Positions 29,582-38,619 of a DNA stretch of 54,452 bases are shown piece after piece; the first letter of the stretch is position 1, and every line of letters begins with the position of its first letter. Source of the stretch: Cypionkella sp. Its GTDB lineage: Bacteria; Pseudomonadota; Alphaproteobacteria; Rhodobacterales; Rhodobacteraceae. The stretch lies in contig NZ_JAQGKQ010000099.1 of the NCBI RefSeq assembly GCF_028290025.1, positions 1 through 54,452 of the forward strand, read 5' to 3'. The position numbers and the translations under genes are program-made. The notes beneath the pieces were generated by a model. It made no database searches, was not told the origin of the DNA, and was given only the letters and a program-made list of their open reading frames with translations.

Positions 29582-29884
29582 ATGAAAGCCCCGGCTGATT
29601 GCCAAACCATGCAGGAACTCCGCGTGCAGATTGATCTGCTGGATGCGGAAATCGTGGAAAAACTGGCGCTGCGGGCGGGTTACATCGACCGCGCGATTGA
29701 GTTGAAACAGATAGAACTGCTGCCCGCCCGGATTGATGATCGCATAGAGCAGGTGGTGGATCGGGTGCGGGCGCGGGCATTGCTCGAAGGGCTGGATCCT
29801 GCGTTGACGGAAGACCTCTGGCGGCGGTTGATGGAGTGGTCCATCGCCCGAGAGGAACAGGTTCTGGGGCCGGACAGCCCCTGA
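29582..29884 (+). CDS. Chorismate mutase (AroQ type)
   Basis: 100 residues, all helical. It converts chorismate to prephenate for phenylalanine and tyrosine synthesis. The pattern LRVQIDLLDAEIVEKLALRAGYIDRAIELKQ matches AroQ: the first arginine, the D-x2-(I/L)-hydrophobic helix and the middle Lys in ELK. ARIDDRIEQVVDRVRARA and the C-terminal helix follow. Nine bases before folD. Its place inside a one-carbon cluster is unexpected for aromatic metabolism, though short AroQ-like proteins can have other roles. Confidence 0.85.
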   Translation: MKAPADCQTMQELRVQIDLLDAEIVEKLALRAGYIDRAIELKQIELLPARIDDRIEQVVDRVRARALLEGLDPALTEDLWRRLMEWSIAREEQVLGPDSP

Positions 29885-29893
29885 AAGGGCGAT

Positions 29894-30772
29894 ATGACGG
29901 CGACGCTGATTGACGGAAAAGCCATCGCGGCGCGGATGCGGGGCGAGACTTTGCGCGATGCGCGGGCGTTGACCGAAAGTGGTTGGGCGCCGAAACTGGT
30001 GTCGATCTCGGTCGGCGATGTGGCTGCGGCAGAGATATATGTGCGCAACCAGCAGCGGCAAGCCAGTGAGGCGGGCGTCGGGTTTGAGGCGCGGAATTAT
30101 CCTGAAAGCATTAGTTTAGAGCAGCTTACCGGGGTTCTTGCGGGGCTGAACGCTGATCCTCGGGTCAATGGCATCATCATCCAGCGGCCTTTGCCTGCCC
30201 ATATCCCGGTGAAGGCGCTGCAAAAGGCGGTGCATCCGTTGAAGGATGTTGAGGGGATGCATCCGGCGAGCATCGGCAATATCGTTTACAACGATCTGGC
30301 ACTCGGGCCTTGCACGGCTGTGGCTGCGGTGGAGATTTTGAAAACTCTGCCCCTGAAGCTGGAGGGCTTGGACGTTTGCGTCATTGGCCACAGTGAAATC
30401 GTCGGCAAACCGATTGCTTTCCTAATGATGAGCCTTGGTGCGACGGTGACGGTGTGCCACCATCTGACCCGGCAAGTTGCGGTGCATAGCCGTGCCGCGG
30501 ATGCGGTGTTTGTGGCGGTGGGCAAGCCGGGGCTGGTGACAGGTGCTATGCTGAAACCCGGCTCGGCTTTGATCGACATTGGGATTAACCGGGTTGACGG
30601 TAAGACCGTGGGCGATGCCGATTTTGAAAGCTGCTCTAAGGTTGCGGGCTGGATCACTCCGGTGCCCGGCGGTGTGGGGCCGGTGACGGTGGCCACATTG
30701 ATGAAGAACGCCGTGCTGGCGACGCGGATGCAAATGGACCATTATCGCAGCGCCTTCGCGGCCGCGAACTAG
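29894..30772 (+). CDS. FolD-like methylene-THF dehydrogenase paralogue with altered active site
   Basis: 292 residues with the whole FolD fold: N-terminal catalytic domain, GIIIQRPLPAHIP, then the dinucleotide site VIGHSEIVGKPIAFL and the C-terminal [11 protein letters not shown]. The catalytic Lys of YVxxK is Gln53 here (YVRNQQRQ), KDVDG has become KDVEG (Glu120), and the PCTP block reads PCTAVAAVE. In studied FolD/MTHFD enzymes that lysine is needed for the cyclohydrolase step, so this copy may be a dehydrogenase only, or have another function. It is directly followed by a canonical folD. Confidence 0.85.
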   Translation: MTATLIDGKAIAARMRGETLRDARALTESGWAPKLVSISVGDVAAAEIYVRNQQRQASEAGVGFEARNYPESISLEQLTGVLAGLNADPRVNGIIIQRPLPAHIPVKALQKAVHPLKDVEGMHPASIGNIVYNDLALGPCTAVAAVEILKTLPLKLEGLDVCVIGHSEIVGKPIAFLMMSLGATVTVCHHLTRQVAVHSRAADAVFVAVGKPGLVTGAMLKPGSALIDIGINRVDGKTVGDADFESCSKVAGWITPVPGGVGPVTVATLMKNAVLATRMQMDHYRSAFAAAN

Positions 30773-30781
30773 GAGACGAAT

Positions 30782-31672
30782 ATGACCGCTACTGTGATCG
30801 ACGGCAAAGTTTTCGCGGCCAAGGTGCGCGCGCAAGTGCAGGCGCATGTTACCAAGCTGAAAGCGGATCATGGCATTCAGCCGGGGTTGGCGGTGGTTTT
30901 GGTGGGGGAAGACCCGGCGTCGCAGGTTTACGTGCGCAACAAACATGCCTCAACCGTTGAGGTTGGAATGGCATCTTTCGAACATCGCCTGCCTGTGGAT
31001 ACGTCTGAGCCTGATCTGCTGGCGCTGGTTAAATCGCTCAACAGCGATCCGAAAGTTAACGCTATCCTCGTGCAGTTGCCGTTGCCTGCTCACCTGAATT
31101 CCGAGCTGATTATCAACACCATCGACCCGACCAAAGACGTGGACGGCTTTCACATTTCCAATGTTGGCCTGCTTGGCACGGGTCAGAAAAGCATGGTGCC
31201 CTGCACGCCGCTTGGTTGCCTGATGATGCTGCGCGACCATCACGGCAGTTTGGCGGGGCTGAATGCGGTGGTGGTGGGGCGTAGTAGCATCGTCGGCAAA
31301 CCGATGGCGCAGCTGTTGCTTGGCGACAGCTGCACGGTGACGATCGCACATAGCCGCACCAAGGATCTGGCGGCGGTCTGTCGTGGTGCCGATATTCTTG
31401 TCGCAGCCGTTGGTCGCCCCGAGATGATCACCGGAGATTTCGTCAAACCGGGTGCCACGGTGATCGACGTTGGTATCAACCGCATCGAGCGCGACGGCAA
31501 AAACAAGCTGGTCGGCGACGTGCATTATGCATCTGCGGTCGAAGTTGCAGGCGCGATCACTCCGGTGCCCGGTGGCGTAGGGCCGATGACGATCGCTTGC
31601 CTGCTTGCCAACGCGCTTACGGCCTGCTGCCGCGCCAACGGTCTGCCCGAGCCTGAGGGTTTGACGGCCTAA
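30782..31672 (+). CDS. folD: Bifunctional methylene-THF dehydrogenase / methenyl-THF cyclohydrolase
   Basis: 296 residues; canonical FolD. Catalytic Lys54 ([11 protein letters not shown]), [35 protein letters not shown], dinucleotide site [17 protein letters not shown] and [13 protein letters not shown] are all intact. It oxidises methylene-THF with NADP and hydrolyses methenyl-THF to 10-formyl-THF, linking to Fhs. A clear AGGAG precedes the ATG, nine bases after the paralogue's stop, so the two form one transcript. Confidence 0.95.
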   Translation: MTATVIDGKVFAAKVRAQVQAHVTKLKADHGIQPGLAVVLVGEDPASQVYVRNKHASTVEVGMASFEHRLPVDTSEPDLLALVKSLNSDPKVNAILVQLPLPAHLNSELIINTIDPTKDVDGFHISNVGLLGTGQKSMVPCTPLGCLMMLRDHHGSLAGLNAVVVGRSSIVGKPMAQLLLGDSCTVTIAHSRTKDLAAVCRGADILVAAVGRPEMITGDFVKPGATVIDVGINRIERDGKNKLVGDVHYASAVEVAGAITPVPGGVGPMTIACLLANALTACCRANGLPEPEGLTA

Positions 31673-31779
31673 GCGTTGCTAAAAAGTCATTGGCGACCGC
31701 TTGCGACAATCCCCCGATTGCCTCTGCGTAAACCTCTCGGTAAGCAAATGTGAGTAACCAGTAGCGCGCCCGAGGAACA

Positions 31780-32616
31780 ATGTCGGCGTTTTCGAAAAGA
31801 TTTAAGGTTGAAGTAACATCAGGCGTTGCCCTCTCATTTTGGGCTTGTCTGATTTTGTTCGTGGCTGTGACTGGCCCGTTTGGCACCTATGCTGCCTTTG
31901 GCTTTGTGCAGCGATTGCTGACGTTTACGCCAATAATGTTGGCGACGCTGATGCTGGCTGCGGTGATCCGTACGCTGGTGTTCAGCATATTGCGACCGTG
32001 GAGTTTTCGATGGGCCTGCACGCTGAATGCGGTCGTGGCAGCCTTGATCATTGCGCCCATCCTCGATCAATTCATGCGGTACATTTCTGATAATAATGCC
32101 GTGACGGTTCCCGACATGGGCGAGTTGCTGTTGCTGGTGTTCTCGCTTTCCTTGGGAATGTCTTCATTGCGTCGCGCGGTCGCACCGCAGTCTTATTGGG
32201 AATCATTTCCGCCCGGAGCGTTGCCGCAACCGACAGCCGCACCCACGCCCGAGCCAGAAGCATTGCTAGAAGCCGAGCCCGAAGCCGAGCCCGAAGTGCC
32301 GCGCCACCCGCGTTTGCTACAGCGGATAGAGGCTTATGCGCGTGGCGATCTGTTGGCGGTTTCGGTGCGTAATCATTATGTCGATGTGCAGACCAGCAAC
32401 GGCGTGGCTGGCCTTCTGATGCGGCTAAGCGATGCCATCGCGGAAACTGATCCGGTCGAAGGCGCGCAAATCCATCGCTCGCATTGGGTGGCGTGGGACG
32501 CGGTCCGTGCGGCGGAGCGTGACGGTAGCAAAGTGTTTGTCACATTAAGCAATGGCACCAGACTACCGGTGTCGAAGGTTCATCAGCAAAAGCTGGTCGA
32601 GCGCGGCCTGCTATAG
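31780..32616 (+). CDS. Membrane-anchored LytTR-domain transcriptional regulator
   Basis: 278 residues. Four membrane segments (about 13-35, 45-67, 78-98 and 113-128) are followed by a Pro/Glu-rich linker whose DNA carries a doubled 12-mer (GAAGCCGAGCCC, 32269-32292). The C-terminal LytTR DNA-binding domain is at about 180-278 (LLAVSVRNHYVDVQTSNG ... IHRSHWVAWDAV ... RLPVSKVHQQKL). It would bind DNA while held at the inner membrane, and no receiver domain is present. The signal is unknown. Its end overlaps the convergent pdeM stop by six bases. Confidence 0.88.
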   Translation: MSAFSKRFKVEVTSGVALSFWACLILFVAVTGPFGTYAAFGFVQRLLTFTPIMLATLMLAAVIRTLVFSILRPWSFRWACTLNAVVAALIIAPILDQFMRYISDNNAVTVPDMGELLLLVFSLSLGMSSLRRAVAPQSYWESFPPGALPQPTAAPTPEPEALLEAEPEAEPEVPRHPRLLQRIEAYARGDLLAVSVRNHYVDVQTSNGVAGLLMRLSDAIAETDPVEGAQIHRSHWVAWDAVRAAERDGSKVFVTLSNGTRLPVSKVHQQKLVERGLL

Positions 32617-33267
32617 CTGCGGCATTGTCCGGGGCATCGGCAGCGCCAGCGCGGTCTTGCCAATCGCCACAGCCAAAGCCTGTGGCTGCATCAGGTTGGT
32701 TAGCGCCGCGTCATATGTCCACAGCCCGCCGGTATAGCTGCCATAGGCTGGCATGATCACCCGCGTGGCGTCGAGCAGAAAGCACCGCCGCGCACGCCCT
32801 GCCAGCCGCAGCTTTGGGTGGTAATGCCCTGAAATCTCAGGCGTATCCCCGCTGGCGATATGGCGAAACGCCAGCGGCCCCAGTTGCATGTCGGCGAGAT
32901 GACTGCCTCCCAACGCGAATGGTCCGGCATCGTGGTTGCCCTCTATCCACACCCAATCCCGCCCTGCTATAAGTCGGGTCAACCAGAGCTGATCGCCAGC
33001 TTCCATCGCGTCGGCTGCGTGGAGATCGTCAAAACTGTCGCCAAGGCAGATCACCCGCCGCGCGCCGGTGGACTCCAGATCATCGTCCAGCCGTTGCAGG
33101 GTATCGCGGGTTTCAAACGGTGGCAGTAGCGCGCCACCGCGTCGGGCGAGGCGTTCGGATTTGCCGAAATGCAGGTCTGACACTACCAATAATTTCTCGG
33201 CAGGCCAGAACAACGCCCCTGAGGCGAGGGCAATCAGATCGGCGGAGGCAAGGGTGAAACGATACAT
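32611..33267 (-). CDS. pdeM: Ligase-associated DNA damage response endonuclease PdeM
   Basis: 218 residues from ATG 33265-33267; an upstream in-frame start adds 14 residues. A calcineurin-like metallophosphoesterase: VVSDLHFGKSERLARRGG, LGDSFDD, WIEGNHD and SGHYHPKLRL supply the metal ligands. PdeM is named for its association with a DEXH helicase, an ATP-dependent ligase and an exonuclease in DNA repair clusters. Here the helicase lies directly upstream on the same strand. Confidence 0.88.
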   Translation of the reverse strand: MYRFTLASADLIALASGALFWPAEKLLVVSDLHFGKSERLARRGGALLPPFETRDTLQRLDDDLESTGARRVICLGDSFDDLHAADAMEAGDQLWLTRLIAGRDWVWIEGNHDAGPFALGGSHLADMQLGPLAFRHIASGDTPEISGHYHPKLRLAGRARRCFLLDATRVIMPAYGSYTGGLWTYDAALTNLMQPQALAVAIGKTALALPMPRTMPQL

Positions 33268-33370
33268 CGCGGCAGCTTTGCCAGAGCGTTGCAGGCTTGA
33301 CAAGACCACGCCTTATTCCGTGGCAACGCCGCTGAGCGGGGGCTCGAAGCCCCCCGAAGTGGCCGTGGTT

Positions 33371-35761
33371 TCAAGCCAGCCCGGCATCCCGCATCAGCTG
33401 CGCCGCTGCATCCGCTGCCAACCGCTCGCGCGCCGCCCCTTCGACCGGAACCCGCCCCATTTCCAAAAACAGCGGCACCGCCAAGGGGGAGGGGCGTTCC
33501 AGCTGGATATGGTCAATGCGGTCGCCAATGCGTTCCAGCATCGTATCCAGCCTGCCAAAATCGATTAGCCCGCGCATCGCCTCGTCGCGGGTGATCTGCA
33601 ACATCAGATGGTCTGGGTCATATTTGCGCAACGTGTCATATAGAATGTCGGAGGAAAACGTCGCCTGCCGACCCGATTTGCGCCGGCCCTGATGGCTGCG
33701 CTCGATCAGCCCCGCCACAATTGCCACGTTGCGAAAGGTGCGTTTCATCACCGCATTGCCGCCAAGCCATGTTTCCAGATCGTGCCGCAAGGTGGTTCGA
33801 TCCAGCAGTGCTGCGGGGTCGCACGCGGGCTCCAGCCCCCAAGTCAGGGTGGCATAGTCGGTTGCAACGAAGCCCAGCGGCGCAAGGCCCTGATCCTCCA
33901 TCCGCTTGGTCAGCAGCAGGCCGAGGGTTTGTTGCGCGTTGCGGCCCGCAAAGCCATACAAAACCAGATGCTCTCGCCGCTCATACGGGAACGTCTCCAC
34001 CAACAGCCGCCCCGGCTGTGGTAGGCGCGATACATCTCGCTGCAAGGCCAGCCATTCGGCGGTATGATAGGGCAGGTTGGGCCAGTCCGGTTGCTGGAAA
34101 ATCTGCAAAATCCGCTCGGACAGTTGGGTAGACGTGGCAAATTTCGTGCCGCCATACACCGCCACCCGAGGGTCACGCCCTGGCTGCCGCGTAACCTCCA
34201 CCGTCATTTCGCGCAAGGCATCGTAGCGCACCACTTGGCCGCCGATCAGAAAGGTATCGCCGGGGGTGAGCGTGCTCGCAAAAGCCTCCTCAACCTCACC
34301 CAATGGAGTGCCACCGCTCCGACCCTTCAGCCGCACTTTCAGGGTTTCGGTGTCAATAATGGTGCCGAGGTTTTGCCGGATCACCACCGCCGCGCGCGGA
34401 TCGCGCAGCGACCATTTGCCGGCCCTGATCATCAGCCGCTGCCATTTGTCATAGGCACGCAGGGCATAGCCGCCGGTGGCGACAAACTCCAAGCAATCGT
34501 CGAAATTTTGCCGCGAAAGTCCGGCATAGGGGCCAGCGGTGATCACCTCGGCATAAAGCGCATCGGCATCGAACGGGGCGGCGCAGGCGGTCGCGAGGAT
34601 ATGCTGGCAGAGCACATCCAGCGGCCCCGGCCCACGCGGCTCTCCGTCGAGCTGATGTGCGACGACGGCTTGCAGGGCCGCCTGACATTCGACCACTTCA
34701 AAGCGATTGGCGGGCACCAGCAGCGCCTTTGACGGCGCGTTATAGCGGTGGTTGGCGCGGCCAATCCGCTGCACGAGGCGCTTGACGTTTTTGGGTGCGC
34801 CGACCTGAATAACCAGATCGACGTCGCCCCAGTCGATGCCGAGATCAAGCGAGCCGGTGCAAACAATCGCGCGCAACTGACCCGCCACCATCGCAGCCTC
34901 AACCCGGTCACGCTGTTCGCGCGCGAGGCTGCCGTGGTGGATGCCAATCGGCAGATCATCGGTGTTCAGCAGCCAAAGATTGTAGAAGAAAATCTCGGCC
35001 TGAGCGCGGGTGTTGTGAAAGATCAGTGTGGTTTTATGTTGGCGGACCTGATCTAAAATTGCCGGTATCGCATAGCCAGCACCGCCCCCTGACCAAGGCG
35101 GCGGCGCTGGGGTGACCAGCATGGAAATGTCCGGGTCAGGGCCGGGATCGGCTTGCATGATCACCGTATCCGCGCCCAGAAAAGCCGCCAGCGCCGGAGG
35201 GTCTTCCACCGTAGCCGACAGCCCCACCCGGCGCAGACCCGGCGACAGTGTCTCCAGCCGCGCCAGTTGCAGCATCAACTGATCGCCGCGTTTGCTTTCG
35301 GCAAGCGCATGAATTTCATCGACAATCACCCGGGATAGCCCAGCGAAAATCCGCGGCGCATCCTCGTAGGTCAGCAGCAGCGCGAGGCTTTCCGGCGTCG
35401 TCAGCAAGATATGCGGCGGATCGGCGCGTTGGCGGCGTCGCTGGGTGTAGGTGGTGTCGCCGGTGCGATCCTCTATGCGGATCGGCAGGTTCGCGCCCTC
35501 AACCGGACGCCGCAAATTGCGCCGGATATCGGCCGTCAGCGCCTTTAGAGGTGATATATACAGAGTGTGCAGGCCCTTGTGCGCACCGTCTGCGAGTTCT
35601 GCCAAGCTCGGCAGAAAGCCCGCGAGGGTCTTGCCTCCCCCGGTGGGCGCGATCAGCAGCGTGGACGGCTGATCCGCCCGCCCCAGCATCGCCACCTGAT
35701 GCGGATGCAGGCCCCAGCCTTGGGCGGCAAACCAGTCCAACAAGGCGGCGGGTAATTCCAT
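33371..35761 (-). CDS. Ligase-associated DNA damage response DEXH box helicase (Lhr-like)
   Basis: 796 residues, the shorter Lhr-core type. Motif I APTGGGKT (38-45), Ib-like TTPESLALLL, motif II DEIH (148-151), motif III LSATV, then QRIGRANHRYNAPS in motif VI, followed by winged-helix and DUF4175/DEAD-associated regions. It acts on nucleic acids in DNA repair. Only pdeM accompanies it in this window; ligase and exonuclease partners of the usual four-gene cluster are not seen beside it. Confidence 0.93.
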   Translation of the reverse strand: MELPAALLDWFAAQGWGLHPHQVAMLGRADQPSTLLIAPTGGGKTLAGFLPSLAELADGAHKGLHTLYISPLKALTADIRRNLRRPVEGANLPIRIEDRTGDTTYTQRRRQRADPPHILLTTPESLALLLTYEDAPRIFAGLSRVIVDEIHALAESKRGDQLMLQLARLETLSPGLRRVGLSATVEDPPALAAFLGADTVIMQADPGPDPDISMLVTPAPPPWSGGGAGYAIPAILDQVRQHKTTLIFHNTRAQAEIFFYNLWLLNTDDLPIGIHHGSLAREQRDRVEAAMVAGQLRAIVCTGSLDLGIDWGDVDLVIQVGAPKNVKRLVQRIGRANHRYNAPSKALLVPANRFEVVECQAALQAVVAHQLDGEPRGPGPLDVLCQHILATACAAPFDADALYAEVITAGPYAGLSRQNFDDCLEFVATGGYALRAYDKWQRLMIRAGKWSLRDPRAAVVIRQNLGTIIDTETLKVRLKGRSGGTPLGEVEEAFASTLTPGDTFLIGGQVVRYDALREMTVEVTRQPGRDPRVAVYGGTKFATSTQLSERILQIFQQPDWPNLPYHTAEWLALQRDVSRLPQPGRLLVETFPYERREHLVLYGFAGRNAQQTLGLLLTKRMEDQGLAPLGFVATDYATLTWGLEPACDPAALLDRTTLRHDLETWLGGNAVMKRTFRNVAIVAGLIERSHQGRRKSGRQATFSSDILYDTLRKYDPDHLMLQITRDEAMRGLIDFGRLDTMLERIGDRIDHIQLERPSPLAVPLFLEMGRVPVEGAARERLAADAAAQLMRDAGLA

Positions 35762-35831
35762 CCCGCTAACCTAAGCGCCGCCGCGCCAAAGAAAACCCCA
35801 CAGTCCGGTCTTTGCAATTTCATCTGCTCAT

Positions 35832-35850
35832 AAATATCCCCGCCGGAGGC
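35832..35850 (-). repeat. Rhodobacterales intergenic motif, second locus
   Basis: AAATATCCCCGCCGGAGGC is the exact reverse complement of the element at 14833-14851. It sits in the 156-base gap between the divergent helicase and phosphoesterase genes. Confidence 0.6.
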
Positions 35851-35917
35851 TTCCACCGCCGCCGCAATGTCGCGGATAGGCTTGCCGCCGCCTGCGCCAA
35901 GCCCTAAGCCGATCTGC

Positions 35918-36730
35918 ATGAAAATACTGTTTTTAGGCGATGTAATGGGGCGGGCAGGGCGCGCGGCGATTGTGGATCGCTTGCCGAGCCTGCGCCGCGA
36001 TTGGGGTCTCGATTTCGTCGTGGTCAATGGCGAGAACGCGTCGCAGGGAGCGGGTCTGACCGCGGAACATGCCAAGGTGTTGCTGGCGGCTGGTGCGGAT
36101 TGTCTGACCTTGGGCGACCATGCCTTCGACCAAAAGGACATGCTGCAATTCATCGAACAAGAACCGCGCATTATCCGACCACTGAACTTTTCCAAGGTAG
36201 CCCCCGGTCGCGGTGTGAAGATTTTTGACGCCACTCAAGGCCGCAAGGTTTTGGTGACTCAGGTGCTGGGCCAAGTGTTTATGAAGCGTCCGTTTGATGA
36301 TCCCTTCAGCGCAGTGGAAACCATCCTGAAAACGCACCGTCTGGGGGCAGCGGTGCAAGCTGCGGTGGTTGATGTCCATGCTGAGGCTACGTCCGAGAAG
36401 ATGGCGATGGGGCATTGGTGCGACGGGCAGGCTTCGCTGGTTGTCGGCACCCACACCCATGTGCCGACCGGAGACGCGCAGATTTTGGCGGGCGGCACGG
36501 CTTATCTGAGTGATGCTGGCATGTGTGGCGATTATAATTCCGTCATCGGCATGGAAAAGCTGGAGCCTTTGCGTCGCTTTATCACCGGCATGTCGAGCGC
36601 GCGGTTTACTCCCGCCGAAGGTCCGGCCACTTTGTCGGGCGTTTATGTTGAAACCGATGATCGCACCGGTAAATCTCTGAAAATCAAGATGATCCGCAAT
36701 GGCGGCGTGTTGGAGCAATCTTCCCCATGA
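35918..36730 (+). CDS. YmdB-like metallophosphoesterase (TIGR00282 family)
   Basis: 270 residues from ATG 35918. It opens MKILFLGDVMGRAGRAAI with the metal-binding Asp8; NGENASQGAGLT, LGDHAFDQKD, VDVHAEATSEKMA and VVGTHTHVPTGDAQIL complete the family's metal site. Members hydrolyse cyclic nucleotides such as 2',3'-cAMP in studied species. Its stop overlaps the downstream transporter start (ATGA). Confidence 0.92.
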   Translation: MKILFLGDVMGRAGRAAIVDRLPSLRRDWGLDFVVVNGENASQGAGLTAEHAKVLLAAGADCLTLGDHAFDQKDMLQFIEQEPRIIRPLNFSKVAPGRGVKIFDATQGRKVLVTQVLGQVFMKRPFDDPFSAVETILKTHRLGAAVQAAVVDVHAEATSEKMAMGHWCDGQASLVVGTHTHVPTGDAQILAGGTAYLSDAGMCGDYNSVIGMEKLEPLRRFITGMSSARFTPAEGPATLSGVYVETDDRTGKSLKIKMIRNGGVLEQSSP

Positions 36731-37674
36731 CCACCGCACCGCTCTCGCATACCACCGCGCAAAGCACACCGAAACGCTGGCATTTGCTGCTGATCTTGCT
36801 TTGCCTCGGCCTTGGCTGGGGCATGACGCAGCCCTTAGGCAAGATCGCGGCCTCCACCGGGCACAAACCGTTCGGGTTGATCTTCTGGCAGTTGACCGTC
36901 TGCACCCTAGTGCTCGGCACGCTGACTTTGCTGCGCGGCAAACGCCTGTCGCGCCGCCCCGAAGCCCTGCGGTTCTATGTTGTCGTGGCGATTCTCGGCA
37001 CTCTGGTGCCCAACGCGACCTTCTATATCTCGGTCGCGCGCCTACCGTCCGGCATCATGTCGATCCTGATTTCGATGGTGCCGCTGCTGGCCTTTCCGAT
37101 GGCGATGGCGTTGGGGATGGACAACTTCTCACCCCGTCGTCTCGCGGGCCTTGGTCTTGGTCTGGCCGGAGTTTTGTTGATCGCTCTGCCAAACGCCAGC
37201 CTGCCAGACCCCGCGATGGCGGCTTTCCTGCCCATCGCGATGATCGGCCCGTTGTTTTACGCGATGGAAAGCACCTATGTTGCCAAAACCGGTACCGCCG
37301 GGATGGACGCTTTGCAGGCGATGTTTGGCGCGTCATTGGTTGGCTTGATCCTTTGCACGCCGATCATGCTGGCGCTCGGTCACTTCTTCCCGATGCCGCT
37401 GCCGCCCGGAAAAGCCGAATGGGCGTTGATTGCGTCGTCGTCGTTACACGCGCTGCTATATTCCGCCTTCGTCTGGCTGGCCTCCAAAGCCGGAGCGGTG
37501 TTCGCCTCGCAATCGAGCTACATCGTCACTGCATCCGGTGTGATCTGGGCGATGCTTCTGCTGGGTGAGCGTTTTAGCCCGTGGGTCTGGGCCGCAGCCG
37601 TCGTGATGCTCGCGGGCCTCAGCCTTGTGCAGCCGAAAATGAAGGTTCAAAGCCTGCAACCCTTGAACGAATAG
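36727..37674 (+). CDS. EamA/DMT-family transporter
   Basis: 315 residues, ten membrane segments in two EamA repeats. It begins LLLILLCLGLGWGMTQPLGKIAA; the second repeat includes SLHALLYSAFVWLASKAGAVFASQ and GERFSPWVWAAAVVMLAGL. Start overlaps the preceding stop by four bases. Substrate unknown. Confidence 0.9.
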   Translation: MTTAPLSHTTAQSTPKRWHLLLILLCLGLGWGMTQPLGKIAASTGHKPFGLIFWQLTVCTLVLGTLTLLRGKRLSRRPEALRFYVVVAILGTLVPNATFYISVARLPSGIMSILISMVPLLAFPMAMALGMDNFSPRRLAGLGLGLAGVLLIALPNASLPDPAMAAFLPIAMIGPLFYAMESTYVAKTGTAGMDALQAMFGASLVGLILCTPIMLALGHFFPMPLPPGKAEWALIASSSLHALLYSAFVWLASKAGAVFASQSSYIVTASGVIWAMLLLGERFSPWVWAAAVVMLAGLSLVQPKMKVQSLQPLNE

Positions 37675-37758
37675 CGCCAGTTTTTAAGGCGGGGTTGCAC
37701 CCGCAGCCTTGGCTGGTGTAAGGCAATCCAACACTGAAGTAGCGATCGGAGACGGGTC

Positions 37759-38502
37759 ATGGCAGGCCATTCAAAATGGGCGAACATCCAGCACCGCAAG
37801 GGTAAGCAGGATAAAGCTCGTTCAAAAGTGTTCTCGAAGCTGGCGAAGGAAATCACCGTCGCAGCGAAGATGGGGATGCCCGATGTGGATATGAACCCGC
37901 GTCTGCGTCTGGCCGTGAAGGCCGCGAAAGCCGTGTCGATGCCGAAAGACGTGATCGACCGCGCGATCAAGAAATCGCAGATGGGCGATGGCGCGGATTA
38001 TACCGAAATCCGCTACGAAGGCTACGGCGCGAACGGCATCGCCATCATGGTTGAGGCTATGACCGACAACCTGAACCGCACCGCCTCGAACGTGCGCAGT
38101 TATTTCTCGAAATGTGGCGGCAATCTGGGGCAGACTGGTTCTGTGTCGCATGGCTTTGATCGGGTGGGTGAGATTTCTTATCCCGCCTCGGTCGGCTCGG
38201 CTGACGATGTGATGATGGCGGCTCTGGATGCTGGCGCGGATGATGTGGAATCCGATGAGGACGGCCACTGGATCTATTGCTCGGTCGAAAGCCTGAACGA
38301 GGTTTCCGATGCGTTGGAAAAGGCGTTGGGCGAGTCGTTGGAGTCGAAGCTGATCTGGAAAGCGCAAGCTTTGACCGATGTGGATTTGGACACCGCCACC
38401 AAACTGATGCGCCTGATCGACATGCTTGGAGAGGATGACGATGTGCAAACCGTCACCCATAACTTCGATATGAGCGAAGAAGTGGCTGCGCAGCTGGGGT
38501 AA
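37759..38502 (+). CDS. YebC/PmpR family protein
   Basis: 247 residues. It opens [21 protein letters not shown], the conserved YebC start, followed by [23 protein letters not shown] and [19 protein letters not shown]. YebC proteins have been treated as DNA-binding regulators and also as factors aiding translation through proline runs. Ends in an intrinsic terminator. Confidence 0.95.
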   Translation: MAGHSKWANIQHRKGKQDKARSKVFSKLAKEITVAAKMGMPDVDMNPRLRLAVKAAKAVSMPKDVIDRAIKKSQMGDGADYTEIRYEGYGANGIAIMVEAMTDNLNRTASNVRSYFSKCGGNLGQTGSVSHGFDRVGEISYPASVGSADDVMMAALDAGADDVESDEDGHWIYCSVESLNEVSDALEKALGESLESKLIWKAQALTDVDLDTATKLMRLIDMLGEDDDVQTVTHNFDMSEEVAAQLG

Positions 38503-38561
38503 ATCTTGTGAGATTGGCGGAGGTTCGGTTCACCTACCGCGCCTCTACTCCACGATCGCCA

Positions 38562-38590
38562 AAAGCCGCGCACACCCGCGCGGCTTTCTT
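38562..38590 (+). terminator. Rho-independent terminator of yebC
   Basis: AAAGCCGCGC (38562-38571) pairs with GCGCGGCTTT (38578-38587), a perfect ten-base stem with a six-base loop, followed by CTTC. It is 60 bases after the stop. Confidence 0.85.
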
Positions 38591-38619
38591 CATTCTCCCA
38601 ATGCCCCACGCACCACAAA

